From Flavobacterium sp. UBA6721 (lineage in GTDB: Bacteria > Bacteroidota > Bacteroidia > Flavobacteriales > Flavobacteriaceae): 64,000 nt of DNA. The stretch is from positions 1-64,000 of the forward strand of contig DKIJ01000003.1 of the NCBI GenBank assembly GCA_002454195.1, given 5' to 3'. The notes under the pieces were generated by a model. It was not told where the DNA came from, searched no databases, and saw only the letters and a program-made list of their open reading frames with translations. How positions within the stretch are numbered: position 1 is the first letter of the stretch; each line of letters opens with the position of its first letter. Positions 9,127 through 18,427 of the stretch are shown here, piece after piece. The position numbers were made by a program, and so were the translations under genes.

Positions 9127-9963
9127 TTATTTCAACAAAGGCTTTGTATTTCTATACTCACCTAAGATTTTAAAATATTCAGCCATAATGGCCAACAAGG
9201 ATTTTGCTTTAGCAAAATCTTCATAATTTTCAAAAGTTACATCCACAAAAAAGGAATATTTCCAAGGAGTTTCAATTTTAGGCAATGATTGAATTTTGGT
9301 CAAATTCATTTTACAATCACTCATTACATTCAAAACCGCAGCTAAACTTCCTCTTTTATGATCTAATTCAAATTTCATTGAAGCTCTGTTGATTTCATTT
9401 TCCGGAACAAACGAATTTTCTTTGTTAATAATCACAAAACGTGTCATATTATTTTTTATCGTTTGAATTTCTGGAGCTAAAATTTCTAAACCATACATCT
9501 CAGCGGCAACTTTACTCGCAATGGCAGCAACTCCTTTTAATTGGTTTTGCTGAATTCTTCTAGCCGTTTCAGCCGTATCCTTATCTTCAACTAGCTTAAT
9601 ATGGGGATATTGTTTTAAATAATCCATACATTGTAACAATGCCATCGGATGTGAATACACTTCTTTAATGTCCTCAATTGTTTGACCTTTCAAAGCCATT
9701 AAATTTTGATGAATACTCAAATAATGTTCACCAATAATGTGCAAGTTATTTTTATCGATTAAGGCATAATTAGGAATAATGGGACCAGCGATAGAATTTT
9801 CAATTGCCATTACTGCTTGATTTGACTTTCCTGTCAACAAACTATCTACTAATTCATCAAAAGAAAGACACTCATCTACTACTACATCTTGTCCATAATA
9901 CTCCTGAGCCACCTGATGATGAAAAGACCCTAAAATACCTTGTATCGCAATTTTTGTTTCCAT
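9127..9963 (-). CDS. pheA: Prephenate dehydratase with ACT domain
   Basis: 278 residues. It converts prephenate to phenylpyruvate. It starts METKIAIQGILGSFHHQ, where the first-strand motif is usually GxxGtFS. The catalytic domain has AIENSIAGPI, VYSHPMALLQC and the TRF motif (NNMTRFVII). The C-terminal ACT domain (about 195-275) carries a Phe-binding ESRP-like region in altered form (IQSLPKIETPWKYSFFVD). First structural gene of a four-gene operon. Its ATG lies six bases after the T-tract of an attenuator-type terminator. Confidence 0.95.
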   Translation of the reverse strand: METKIAIQGILGSFHHQVAQEYYGQDVVVDECLSFDELVDSLLTGKSNQAVMAIENSIAGPIIPNYALIDKNNLHIIGEHYLSIHQNLMALKGQTIEDIKEVYSHPMALLQCMDYLKQYPHIKLVEDKDTAETARRIQQNQLKGVAAIASKVAAEMYGLEILAPEIQTIKNNMTRFVIINKENSFVPENEINRASMKFELDHKRGSLAAVLNVMSDCKMNLTKIQSLPKIETPWKYSFFVDVTFENYEDFAKAKSLLAIMAEYFKILGEYRNTKPLLK

Positions 9964-9969
9964 TTATTC

Positions 9970-9998
9970 AAAAAAAAATCCTGATTTTCATCAGGATT
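9970..9998 (-). terminator. Attenuator terminator in the pheA leader
   Basis: On the minus strand AATCCTGAT (9990-9998), loop GAAA, ATCAGGATT (9977-9985), then seven T. It is a perfect 9-bp stem with a GNRA tetraloop. It lies between promoter and pheA start, so unchecked it should stop transcription before the operon. Its 5' arm overlaps ACAATCCT (9993-10000), which can pair instead with the antiterminator segment at 10045-10052. Confidence 0.85.
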
Positions 9999-10044
9999 GT
10001 ATACTAGTTTTATTTGTTTATTTTAATTTTCAAATTACCATAGC

Positions 10045-10052
10045 ACAATCCT
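10045..10052 (-). promoter_or_regulatory. Antiterminator segment of the pheA attenuator
   Basis: Minus-strand AGGATTGT overlaps the last base of the leader peptide stop codon and is the exact complement of ACAATCCT in the terminator 5' arm. A ribosome stalled on the Phe/Tyr codons leaves it free to pair; a ribosome reaching the stop codon covers it. Confidence 0.75.
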
Positions 10053-10108
10053 TATCTCTCGCTAAAGAAATAAAATGAATTGCTAAAATAAAAACGGTTA
10101 TTTGACAT
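10052..10108 (-). CDS. pheA operon leader peptide (18 residues, Phe/Tyr-rich)
   Basis: ATG at 10106-10108, TAA at 10052-10054. It encodes MSNNRFYFSNSFYFFSER: five Phe and two Tyr in 18 residues, in clusters FYF and FYFF. It sits between a good promoter and a terminator, immediately in front of a Phe/Tyr biosynthesis operon. This is the classical arrangement of an amino-acid attenuation leader: ribosome stalling reports charged tRNA-Phe and tRNA-Tyr. A protector pairing is possible between TAGCAAT inside the peptide codons and the segment just after its stop. Confidence 0.85.
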   Translation of the reverse strand: MSNNRFYFSNSFYFFSER

Positions 10109-10150
10109 CTTAAAGTATAAATTATCTTGAATTACTTTTTTTAACGCTGG

Positions 10151-10181
10151 CAAATTTATGACAAAAATCCAATTACGCAAA
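10151..10181 (-). promoter_or_regulatory. Promoter of the pheA leader and operon
   Basis: TTTG (10178-10181), 19-base spacer, TAAATTTG (10151-10158): a full Bacteroidota consensus. Transcription would start near 10144, about 36 bases before the leader ATG. Confidence 0.75.
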
Positions 10182-10208
10182 AAATATTTAAGTTTTTTTT
10201 ACAAAAAA

Positions 10209-11132
10209 TTATCTTTTTACTCTTGTAGGAGTACTAACACCATTAATAATGCTATTTGAACTTATAGCAATTGCTTTGATAATTTCTGACATATTATCCA
10301 AATCTAGCGTACTTACCTCATCAGACAACTTATGATAATTAGGTTCGATATCCATTTTTGAAGTAGAAATGGTATGCGCTGGAACCCCTAGAGCCGCTAA
10401 AGTTGCATTATCCGAACGATAAAATAAATTTTCAGCTGGATATGGGTCTGGATAGAACTTAAAATTAGATTGTGCTAAGTTTTGTTGCAAAATTGTTCCA
10501 AAACTAGATTTATCAAAACCGGTTATATAAGCCGAATTTTTACCCCACTTACTTTCAGTTCCAATCATTTCAATATTAAACATTGCCACTACCTTACTAG
10601 CATCGAAACTTTTTGAAAATTCTTTCGAACCATATCCACCTACTTCTTCAGCAGTAAATGCAACAAAAACAATCGTTCTTTCATTTAATTTATTTTCCTT
10701 AAAATACTTTGCTAATGCAATTACAGCCGTTGTTCCGGAAGCATCATCATTAGCTCCATTGTACACCTTATCTTCTCCACTTTCAACCAAACCTAAATGA
10801 TCATAATGAGCTGAAAATACCACATACTCATCGGCCTTACTTTTTCCAGGAAGCACTCCTACCACATTATTCGCAGCTTTTCCTTTTATTTTAAACTCCT
10901 GACGGTAATTTTTTAAATCAGCATAAAATGAAAGACCAATATTCTTGAATTCATTTTCAATAAAAGCGGAAGATTTTTCGATTCCAGCTGAAAACATCGC
11001 TCTTCCTTCCATCGCATCCTAAGCCAAAGCCTCTTCAATTCTTACGATATTATTCTTTTCAATCCCCGAAACATTCTGTACCTGAGTAAGACAACCCAAA
11101 AAAGCAAATAGCAAAACACTTATTTTTCTCAT
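10209..11132 (-). pseudogene. M28-family metallopeptidase lipoprotein, interrupted by TAG
   Basis: The gene opens at ATG 11130-11132 with a lipoprotein signal (MRKISVLLFAFLGC, lipobox FLGC), runs 37 codons, meets TAG at 11019-11021, and continues in the same frame for the rest of the enzyme. Reading the stop as Ser gives ALASDAMEGRAMFSAG, matching the normal family linker. The remaining part keeps zinc-peptidase motifs: SAHYDHLG, NGANDDASGT, FTAEEVGGYGSK, EMIG, and a late PNYHKLSDE. An intact protein would be an exported aminopeptidase-like enzyme of about 307 residues. The internal ATG at 11010 could make a protein lacking the export signal. Confidence 0.75.
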
Positions 11133-11213
11133 CGTTTATTTATTAGATATTTTAATTTTTCCAAATATATAAATCCAAAGCCTATGTTTTTAAAATACAA
11201 ACAATTTTCTAAT

Positions 11214-11221
11214 TACTTTTG
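11214..11221 (+). promoter_or_regulatory. -7 element of the gldA promoter
   Basis: TACTTTTG, 17 bases before the gldA ATG; no clear -33 box. Confidence 0.45.
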
Positions 11222-11238
11222 CAGACAAATAACTACCT

Positions 11239-12135
11239 ATGTCAATAGAAGTAAAAAATATTTCGAAAAGTTACGACACTCAAAAAGCCTTAGATAATAT
11301 TTCATTTTCAATTCAAAAAGGAGAAATAGTGGGGTTTCTAGGACCTAATGGAGCTGGAAAATCGACCTTGATGAAAATATTGACCACTTATTTGACTCCA
11401 GACGAAGGCACTGCAATGGTAAATAAAAACGATATTCTTAGCAATCCAAAAGAAGTTCAACTTTCCATAGGTTATTTGCCAGAACACAACCCTTTGTATC
11501 TGGATTTATACGTTAGAGAATATCTTGGTTTTAATGCCGATGTTTACAAAGTAGCCAAATCTAGAATTGATGAAGTCATTGAATTGACTGGCTTAAACAC
11601 AGAAAGTCACAAAAAAATAGGCGAACTCTCTAAAGGGTATCGCCAGCGTGTAGGCTTAGCTAATGCTTTATTGCACAATCCTGATGTGCTTATTCTGGAC
11701 GAACCAACAACGGGTTTAGATCCTAATCAATTATTAGAAATTAGAAATGTGATTAGAGATGCTGGCAAAGACAAAACGGTTTTTCTTTCTACTCACATCA
11801 TGCAAGAAGTAGAAGCTATTTGCGACCGCGTAATAATCATTAACAAAGGACAAATTGTAACAGACAAAAAACTAAACACCTTAATTACCGCCGATAAAGA
11901 ACAGATTATTGAAGTGGAATTTGATTACCAAATCGAAGCGCAGGCAATTGCCAAAATACCTCATCTAAAATCCTATGTAAACACTCATGATTTTTCTTGG
12001 GAACTCACTTTTGTTGCCGATAAAGATATGCGCCCAGCTGTTTTTGACTTTGCCCATGACAACGGATTAAAAACGTTGCAACTCAATCAGAAAAATAAAA
12101 ATCTTGAAGCGGTATTTAGAGAAATTACAAAATAA
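11239..12135 (+). CDS. gldA: Gliding-motility ABC transporter ATPase GldA
   Basis: 298 residues. It is an ABC ATPase with Walker A (GPNGAGKST), signature (LSKGYRQRVGLA), Walker B (DVLILDEPTTGLD) and H-loop (STHIMQE). A C-terminal extension of about 80 residues (from about 215) is typical of the GldA subfamily. GldA works with the GldF/GldG permeases, which are not in this window. It is required for gliding in some Flavobacterium species but not in all gliders. Single gene between its own promoter and a terminator. Confidence 0.88.
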   Translation: MSIEVKNISKSYDTQKALDNISFSIQKGEIVGFLGPNGAGKSTLMKILTTYLTPDEGTAMVNKNDILSNPKEVQLSIGYLPEHNPLYLDLYVREYLGFNADVYKVAKSRIDEVIELTGLNTESHKKIGELSKGYRQRVGLANALLHNPDVLILDEPTTGLDPNQLLEIRNVIRDAGKDKTVFLSTHIMQEVEAICDRVIIINKGQIVTDKKLNTLITADKEQIIEVEFDYQIEAQAIAKIPHLKSYVNTHDFSWELTFVADKDMRPAVFDFAHDNGLKTLQLNQKNKNLEAVFREITK

Positions 12136-12173
12136 TTCTCCTCCAAACTTTTAGGCACAGTTAGCCACATATA

Positions 12174-12210
12174 AATAAGCCTCGTTTAATCCATTTAAAC
12201 GAGGCTTATT
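12174..12210. terminator. Bidirectional terminator between gldA and metF
   Basis: AATAAGCCTCGTTTAA / TTAAACGAGGCTTATT with a short loop, T tracts on both sides; serves gldA (plus) and metF (minus). Confidence 0.9.
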
Positions 12211-12228
12211 TTATTGTTTTAGTATTGA

Positions 12229-13182
12229 CTAAAAAACTTGTTTTGCTATCTGCTGAATATTATCTGATTTACCCATTGAATAATAATGTACGCAAGGAGC
12301 ACCAAAGTCAATCAATTCTTTTGATTGTTGTACTGCAAAATCAATTCCTATCTGACGAACAGCCGCATTATCTTTTGCCTGCTCAATAGCAGAAATCAAG
12401 TCTTGCGGCATATCCAACCAGAAAACCTGAGGCAATAATTGCAAATGACGTTTTACCGATACCGGCTTAATACCCGGAATAATAGGTACATTGATACCAA
12501 TAGCGCGGGCAGCTTCAACAAATTTGAAATAACGTTGGTTATCAAAAAACATCTGAGTGACAATATAATCGGCACCAGCGTCTACCTTTTCTTTTAGACG
12601 TTTCAAATCAGCCTCTAAGCTAGGTGCTTCGATATGTTTTTCTGGATACCCAGCAACCCCTACGCAAAAATCAGGTGCGTTTTCAAGAGGCAATTCTCCG
12701 TGTAAAAACTTACCATTATTCATCGCCTTGATTTGTCTAACCAAATCTACAGCATAAGCATTTCCTCCTACTGTTGGTTCAAAATATTTCTCCCCTTTCA
12801 TTGGGTCACCACGCAGCGCTACTAAATTATCAATTCCTAAATAGTGACAATCAACCAATAAATATTCGGTTTCTTCTTTAGTGAAACCACCACACAAAAC
12901 GTGAGGAATAGCATCTACACCATATTTATGTTGTATAGAAGCACATATACCAACTGTCCCCGGACGCATACGTGTAATGCGACGATCAAAAAGCCCGTCT
13001 TTTTCAATATAAACGTATTCTTCTCTGGAAGTAGTTACATCAATAAATGGTGGCTTAAATTCCATTAACGGATCTATATTGGCATATAAGTCTTTGATAT
13101 TACTTCCTTTTTGAGGTGGTACAATTTCGAAGGAAAACAACGCTTTTCCTTTGGCTGCTTCTAAATGTTCTGTTACTTTCAT
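12229..13182 (-). CDS. metF: 5,10-methylenetetrahydrofolate reductase
   Basis: About 317 residues, starting at MKVTEHLEAAKG (ATG 13180-13182) rather than an upstream GTG inside the palindromic repeat. It is an FAD-dependent TIM barrel that makes 5-methyl-THF, the methyl donor for MetH. Family motifs are FSFEIVPPQKG, DVTTSREE, NLVALRGDP and YIVTQMFFD. It follows metH on the same strand and is the last gene before a terminator. Confidence 0.95.
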   Translation of the reverse strand: MKVTEHLEAAKGKALFSFEIVPPQKGSNIKDLYANIDPLMEFKPPFIDVTTSREEYVYIEKDGLFDRRITRMRPGTVGICASIQHKYGVDAIPHVLCGGFTKEETEYLLVDCHYLGIDNLVALRGDPMKGEKYFEPTVGGNAYAVDLVRQIKAMNNGKFLHGELPLENAPDFCVGVAGYPEKHIEAPSLEADLKRLKEKVDAGADYIVTQMFFDNQRYFKFVEAARAIGINVPIIPGIKPVSVKRHLQLLPQVFWLDMPQDLISAIEQAKDNAAVRQIGIDFAVQQSKELIDFGAPCVHYYSMGKSDNIQQIAKQVF

Positions 13183-13187
13183 TTTTC

Positions 13188-13286
13188 CTCCCCCCACCCC
13201 TCCTAAAGGAGGGGAGATTGGGTATATTTAATTAAACAATTGTTTTTTTTATTCTCTCCTCCCCTTTAGGGGAGGTTGGGTGGGGA
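13188..13286. repeat. Nested G/C-rich palindrome pair between metF and metH
   Basis: Two self-complementary blocks, CCCCTCCTAAAGGAGGGG (13197-13214) and CCTCCCCTTTAGGGGAGG (13258-13275), flanked by CCCCACCC on the left and GGGTGGGG on the right. The halves also complement each other. It contrasts with the AT-rich surroundings and resembles mobile palindromic repeats dispersed in Bacteroidota genomes. Confidence 0.7.
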
Positions 13287-15971
13287 TTAATCTGCAATAT
13301 TAGGACTCAACCATTTTGTGGCTTTGTCAGTTGAAATACTTCTTCTTTTTGCGTAATCCACAACCTGATCTTCTTTTATTTTTCCAAGACCGAAATACTT
13401 ACTTTGAGGATTTCCAAAATAATATCCCGAAACAGATGAAGCAGGCCACATAGCCATACTTTCTGTCAAAGTCACACCAATTTTCTCTTCTACATTTAAC
13501 AATTTCCAAATGGTAGGTTTTTCTAAATGGTCTGGACAAGCCGGATAACCTGGAGCAGGACGGATTCCCTTATAACTTTCTTTGATTAATTCTTCATTCG
13601 TCAACGATTCTTCGGCATCATACCCCCAGAAGTCTTTACGCACTTTTTCGTGTAAATATTCAGCGAAAGCTTCTGCAAAACGATCGGCTAAGGCTTTCAC
13701 CATAATCGAATTATAATCGTCTAATTTATCACGATATTCATCAGCCCATTCATCAACTCCAAAACCGGTAGTCACACAGAAAGCTCCCATATAATCGGTT
13801 ACTCCGTTATCTTTTGGCGCAATAAAATCGGCCAAGGCAATATTTGGAGCTCCTTTTGTTTTTTGTGATTGCTGACGTAAGGTTAAAAATTTTTCCAATT
13901 CTTTTCCATTTTCGTCGTACAATTGGATATCATCATCATTCACCTGATTTGCAGGAAATAATCCGTAAACCCCTTTAGCTTGTAATTTCTTTTCTTTCAA
14001 AATTACTTCTAACATTGCCTGAGCATCTTTAAACACTGCAGAAGCCTGTTCCCCAACCACTTCATCGGTTAGGATTGCTGGATATTTACCATGTAATTCC
14101 CATGTTTGAAAAAATGGTATCCAATCGATATAAGGAACTAAAACATCCAAATCTATTTCAATAGTTTGTACCCCAATCTGCTTTGGTTTTACTGGTGAAT
14201 ATTGCTCCCAATCCAATTGTAATTTATTTTTACGGGCATCTTCAATACTTAAGAAATTTTTATCTCTCGAACGATTTAAGAACTGCTCCCTTAAATTATC
14301 ATATTCTTCGCGAATTGCAACCGTGTAGGATTCTTTATTATCGTCTAATAAATTTCCTGCTACTGTTACCGCTCTAGAAGCATCGTTTACATGAACTACC
14401 GTTGCCTTGTACTGAGGTGCAATTTTCACGGCTGTATGCGCACGCGAAGTAGTTGCTCCACCAATCATAACTGGGATTTTCATATTGCGTTTGTCTAATT
14501 CTTTCGCTAAGAAAACCATTTCATCCAGCGAAGGTGTAATCAAACCACTTAAACCGATGATATCTACCTCATGCTCTAAAGCAGCTGCAATAATTTTTTC
14601 TGGAGGAACCATCACCCCAAGGTCGATGATTTCATAATTATTACATGCCAATACCACCGAAACAATATTTTTACCAATATCATGCACATCCCCTTTTACG
14701 GTTGCCATCAATATTTTTCCATTCCCTTCTTTATCTCCTACTTGTTTCGAAGCTTCTATAAATGGTAATAAATAAGCCACCGCTTTTTTCATTACACGAG
14801 CCGATTTTACTACCTGTGGCAAGAACATTTTCCCTGAACCAAACAAATCCCCAACGACATTCATCCCTGCCATTAAGTTGATTTCGATTACTTCAATCGG
14901 TTTTGTTGCTGCCAAACGAGCTTCCTCCACATCTTGCTCAATAAAAGCGTCAATTCCTTTTACCAAAGAGTGTGTAATTCTATCCTGAACCGATCCTGAA
15001 CGCCATTCCTGCACTTCCGCTTCGGTATTTTTAGAACCAGTCCCTTTTACGCTTTCCGCAAAATCCAATAAACGTTCCGTTGCATCGTCTCTTCTGTCTA
15101 GAATTACATCTTCAACGTGCTCTAATAAATCTTTTGGAATGTCATCATAAATGGTCAACATTTCAGGATTGACAATTCCCATTGTCATACCCGCTTTGAT
15201 AGCATGGTATAAGAAAACCGAGTGCATCGCTTCACGAACCACATCGTTTCCTCTGAACGAGAACGAAACGTTACTCACCCCACCACTAATGTGTGCGTGT
15301 GGTAAATTCTCGCGAACCCATTTGGTTCCTCTAAAGAAATCCAAGGCATTCAATCGGTGCTCTTCCATTCCGGTTGCAACAGGGAATATATTCAAATCGA
15401 AAATAATATCCTGCGGTGGAAAGTTTACTTTATTCACCAAGATATCATATGAACGTTGACAAATTTCAATACGACGCTCGTAATTATCAGCCTGACCTAC
15501 TTCGTCAAAAGCCATCACAATTACCGCAGCTCCGTAACGCTTGATTAATTGGGCATGATGAATGAAAGCTTCTTCTCCTTCTTTTAACGAAATCGAGTTT
15601 ACCACACATTTCCCCTGAACCACTTTCAGTCCGGCTTCGATGATATGCCATTTCGAACTATCGATCATGATAGGCACACGGGCAATATCTGGTTCGGCAG
15701 CAATAAGGTTTAGGAATTTTACCATTGCATATTCACCGTCAAGCATTCCCTCATCCATATTGATATCGATAATTTGTGCTCCACCTTCTACCTGCTGTCT
15801 GGCGATATCCAATGCTTCATCGTATTTTTCTTCTTTGATTAATCGAAGAAATTTACGCGAACCCGTTACGTTAGTACGCTCACCCACGTTTACAAAAACA
15901 CTTTTCGGCGTAATAATCAACGGTTCTAATCCCGATAAAACTAAATTTCTTCTTGCTACTTCTGCTGCCAT
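13287..15971 (-). CDS. metH: Methionine synthase, pterin-, cobalamin- and activation-domain subunit
   Basis: 894 residues. It corresponds to the second part of MetH. Domains in order: methyl-THF-binding TIM barrel ([17 protein letters not shown] at about 25), cobalamin cap and B12 domain ([17 protein letters not shown], His as lower Co ligand), and the SAM-binding reactivation domain ([13 protein letters not shown], ending near [18 protein letters not shown] sequence). The homocysteine-binding domain is encoded separately at 17136-18137, as in other Bacteroidota. The enzyme methylates homocysteine with 5-methyl-THF in the cytoplasm. The two halves are separated by a repeat cluster and an unrelated ORF. 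Confidence 0.93.
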   Translation of the reverse strand: MAAEVARRNLVLSGLEPLIITPKSVFVNVGERTNVTGSRKFLRLIKEEKYDEALDIARQQVEGGAQIIDINMDEGMLDGEYAMVKFLNLIAAEPDIARVPIMIDSSKWHIIEAGLKVVQGKCVVNSISLKEGEEAFIHHAQLIKRYGAAVIVMAFDEVGQADNYERRIEICQRSYDILVNKVNFPPQDIIFDLNIFPVATGMEEHRLNALDFFRGTKWVRENLPHAHISGGVSNVSFSFRGNDVVREAMHSVFLYHAIKAGMTMGIVNPEMLTIYDDIPKDLLEHVEDVILDRRDDATERLLDFAESVKGTGSKNTEAEVQEWRSGSVQDRITHSLVKGIDAFIEQDVEEARLAATKPIEVIEINLMAGMNVVGDLFGSGKMFLPQVVKSARVMKKAVAYLLPFIEASKQVGDKEGNGKILMATVKGDVHDIGKNIVSVVLACNNYEIIDLGVMVPPEKIIAAALEHEVDIIGLSGLITPSLDEMVFLAKELDKRNMKIPVMIGGATTSRAHTAVKIAPQYKATVVHVNDASRAVTVAGNLLDDNKESYTVAIREEYDNLREQFLNRSRDKNFLSIEDARKNKLQLDWEQYSPVKPKQIGVQTIEIDLDVLVPYIDWIPFFQTWELHGKYPAILTDEVVGEQASAVFKDAQAMLEVILKEKKLQAKGVYGLFPANQVNDDDIQLYDENGKELEKFLTLRQQSQKTKGAPNIALADFIAPKDNGVTDYMGAFCVTTGFGVDEWADEYRDKLDDYNSIMVKALADRFAEAFAEYLHEKVRKDFWGYDAEESLTNEELIKESYKGIRPAPGYPACPDHLEKPTIWKLLNVEEKIGVTLTESMAMWPASSVSGYYFGNPQSKYFGLGKIKEDQVVDYAKRRSISTDKATKWLSPNIAD

Positions 15972-16018
15972 TTTTTTATTTTATTTTCCTGCAAGGTTTC
16001 CAAAACCTTGTAGGTCTT

Positions 16019-16470
16019 ATTTTCTAACAATCCTATTTTGGGCGTGTCTCGTTGCTATATCAATTTGAAATAAAATCAACTTTCATCTCGGCAACGAGAT
16101 CGGGCTATCCACTGTATCTTTTACTCCGTCCCGAAGTGTCGGGACTCCATAAAAGGATGCCGCTTCTATCCCTCACGCGGACATTCTTGATTACAATTTC
16201 GTATTTCCCAACGGATTAAAATCCGTTGCTACAAAATTGGTCGTTCCTGCGGAACTTTATATTTTTTTTCGTCCAAGTCATTACGAGTTCCGATAGCTAT
16301 CGGAACGAAGCAATCTCACTATCTATATCCTCATTTTTGTCATTCCTGACAAACCAGACTTTTATATTTTTTTCACACAGATTTATTATCTGCTAAAATC
16401 AGCGAAATCTGCGTGATTTTATTTATTCTCTTTGCGGGCACGGATTACAAATCCGCGCTATCGGCAATAT
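16019..16470. repeat. Cluster of dispersed intergenic repeats (no gene)
   Basis: 450 bases without a credible ORF but with many short inverted repeats: GTCCCGAAGTGTCGGGAC near 16123, ACGGATTAAAATCCGT near 16212, GTTCCGATAGCTATCGGAAC near 16287, and CGGATTACAAATCCG near 16441. The parts CGGGCTATCCACTGTATC and AGGATGCCGCTTCTATCC match, from memory, a repeat found widely in Flavobacterium intergenic regions. More GC-rich than neighbouring spacers. It lies inside what would otherwise be a metH operon. Confidence 0.6.
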
Positions 16471-16478
16471 ATTTACTA

Positions 16479-17081
16479 TCAAAACAAACCTAAAAACTTC
16501 TTCCTTTTAGGCTCTAATTTTGAATTACTCTGTAAATCTTTTTTAATACCAAAATCATATTTATATTCAGGATAACATATTTTAAAAGCTTCAATTAAAT
16601 ATAAATTCTCAAAACCACTTTTATCTTTAACAGGTAAAAAACCTAATTCTATTGACTTCTTTTTAATTATGTTCCATTTAAATTCTGATGCATCAACATT
16701 ATTAAAATTTGCAACTTCCATAATTGTCGCGATTTCTTTTTTATCATGCATTTGCTGATGTTCTTCTTTTATATAATAATTACCGTCTTTAAAATTAATA
16801 TCTAAACTACCGTTTTTTATAAAGCTATACCAACCTCCAATACATAACTTGTACTCATAATCTTCTGGTAAAACCTTAATTAAATCTTTAACGACAGATT
16901 CTATTAATTCAACATTATGATCTGGTTTTCCATCCGGACATAAATTTATTATCAGCTCATCTTTAATAAAGCTATAACGAAACAATTTCCCATATAAACC
17001 TCCATCCTTATATTCGCCATATTCTTTAGATGAATATTTTATTTCCAATTTCCTCAACAATATAGAATATTCATCCTTCAT
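16479..17081 (-). CDS. Hypothetical protein between the two metH halves
   Basis: 200 residues from ATG 17079-17081 (a GTG lies three codons upstream). I do not recognise a family. The protein is mixed alpha/beta in character, Lys/Glu-rich, with no signal peptide or membrane segment; it contains GGLYGKLFRYSFIKDEL and LCIGGWYSFIKNGS. Very AT-rich codon use and its position inside the metH pair next to the repeat cluster suggest later insertion. It may be an immunity-type or orphan protein, but nothing in the sequence proves that. Confidence 0.6.
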   Translation of the reverse strand: MKDEYSILLRKLEIKYSSKEYGEYKDGGLYGKLFRYSFIKDELIINLCPDGKPDHNVELIESVVKDLIKVLPEDYEYKLCIGGWYSFIKNGSLDINFKDGNYYIKEEHQQMHDKKEIATIMEVANFNNVDASEFKWNIIKKKSIELGFLPVKDKSGFENLYLIEAFKICYPEYKYDFGIKKDLQSNSKLEPKRKKFLGLF

Positions 17082-17110
17082 ACAAATCACTTATAATTAT
17101 GTTATTATAC

Positions 17111-17138
17111 TACAATAAAAACTTCAAATTAAAAACTA
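17111..17138. repeat. Heptad-phased repeat at the end of metH (N part)
   Basis: AAAACTT, CAAATTA, AAAACTA, CAAACTA in exact 7-base steps on the plus strand, running into the metH stop codon and just past it. Confidence 0.5.
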
Positions 17139-18137
17139 CAAACTAGCCGTTGAAACTCTTGGTTTATAATCCTTAGCAATTTCAGCAATCAAACGAATAT
17201 GATCCGGTGTTGTACCACAACAACCGCCAATGATATTGATTAAATTATCATCCAGATAACTCTTGATTTGTGCCTGCATTTCTGCTGGTGTTTCGTCATA
17301 TTCTCCAAAGGCATTTGGCAATCCTGCATTAGGATGCGCCGAAACGTTGAATGAAGTATGTGAAGACAAAGTTTGTAAATACGGTTTCAACAAATCGGCT
17401 CCTAAAGCACAATTGAATCCAACGCTCAACAATGGAATATGCGAAACCGAAATCAAGAAAGCTTCTACCGTTTGTCCGGAAAGTGTTCTTCCCGAAGCAT
17501 CGGTAATGGTTCCTGATACCATGATAGGAATATCCAAATTACGTTCTTCTTTTACTTCTTCGATAGCAAAAAGTGCTGCTTTAGCATTCAAAGTATCGAA
17601 AATTGTTTCTACCAACAACAAATCGCATCCACCGTCCATCAAAGCTTCTACCTGTTGTTTGTAAGCAATTCGTAAATCATCAAAAGTTACCGCTCTGTAT
17701 CCCGGATCATTTACATCAGGTGACATACTCGCTGTTCTGTTTGTTGGCCCAATTGAACCCGCAACAAAACGAGGTTTCTCCGGATTTTTAGCCGTAAACT
17801 CATCAGCTACCTGACGGGCAATTTTAGCCGACTCATAGTTCAACTCATACACCAAGTCTTCCATGTGATAATCGGCCATACCAATTGTGGTACCTGAAAA
17901 GGTATTGGTTTCCACAATATCGGCTCCTGCTTCAAAATAAGCAGCATGAACCTCAGCAATTGCCTTAGGTTGTGTAAGCGATAATAAATCGTTGTTTCCT
18001 TTTAACGGATGTGGAAAATCCTTGAAGCGTTCGCCTCTAAAATCTTCTTCCGAAAAATTGTAACGTTGCAACATGGTTCCCATGGCTCCGTCTAAAACGA
18101 GTATTCTTTTTTTGATTTCTTCTTGAATGCTTGGCAT
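17136..18137 (-). CDS. Methionine synthase homocysteine-binding subunit
   Basis: 333 residues. This is the N-terminal homocysteine S-methyltransferase barrel of MetH as a free protein ([16 protein letters not shown]). Zinc ligands are visible at VGFNCALG and [11 protein letters not shown], which bind the homocysteine thiolate. It should associate with the 894-residue subunit. It is upstream of it on the same strand, separated by the hypothetical gene and repeats. Confidence 0.93.
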   Translation of the reverse strand: MPSIQEEIKKRILVLDGAMGTMLQRYNFSEEDFRGERFKDFPHPLKGNNDLLSLTQPKAIAEVHAAYFEAGADIVETNTFSGTTIGMADYHMEDLVYELNYESAKIARQVADEFTAKNPEKPRFVAGSIGPTNRTASMSPDVNDPGYRAVTFDDLRIAYKQQVEALMDGGCDLLLVETIFDTLNAKAALFAIEEVKEERNLDIPIMVSGTITDASGRTLSGQTVEAFLISVSHIPLLSVGFNCALGADLLKPYLQTLSSHTSFNVSAHPNAGLPNAFGEYDETPAEMQAQIKSYLDDNLINIIGGCCGTTPDHIRLIAEIAKDYKPRVSTASL

Positions 18138-18147
18138 AACTTATTTT

Positions 18148-18223
18148 TTTGCCGCTAAGGCACTAAGGCACTAAGCTTTTTTTATACTTTTTTGTTTGAT
18201 CTGCCGCTAAGACACAAAGGCGC
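18148..18223. repeat. Octad-phased repeat pair upstream of metH (N part)
   Basis: On the minus strand TTAGTGCC, TTAGTGCC, TTAGCGGC and, a little upstream, CTAGCGCC, TTTGTGTC, TTAGCGGC: two copies of a unit built from 8-base steps. Similar sequences are scattered in Bacteroidota genomes. Confidence 0.5.
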
Positions 18224-18260
18224 TAGGTTTTTTATTTTCTCAAGAAAATACTACTATTAC

Positions 18261-18420
18261 TCTCTAGCCCCGATAGAGCCGATATCTCCCGATTTAGAAA
18301 AACAAGGCTTTTTAGCCGTAGTTTTTATTTATCGGGAATAAAGGTGAAAGCGGGAATCCCTATTAACTGGTAATCCAGTTGTTTCGCTCCAAAAAATTTT
18401 TAAAAATTTGGAAGTGCAAA
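18261..18420. repeat. Degenerate dispersed intergenic repeat
   Basis: Contains CTAGCCCCGATAGAGCCGAT and AAGGTGAAAGCGGGAATCCC, fragments of a repeat I recognise from Flavobacterium intergenic regions. No ORF or RNA gene is visible in this stretch. Confidence 0.45.
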
Positions 18421-18427
18421 GTAAAGC

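Noticed and set aside
15640..16068. 142-codon plus-strand ORF opposite metH
   Set aside because: Shadow of a strongly conserved gene on the other strand; composition is low in charged residues and there is no promoter or family match.
16019..16470. CRISPR array or mobile element in the metH gap
   Set aside because: The repeats are different short palindromes without regular spacing or spacers, and there is no transposase or terminal inverted repeat.
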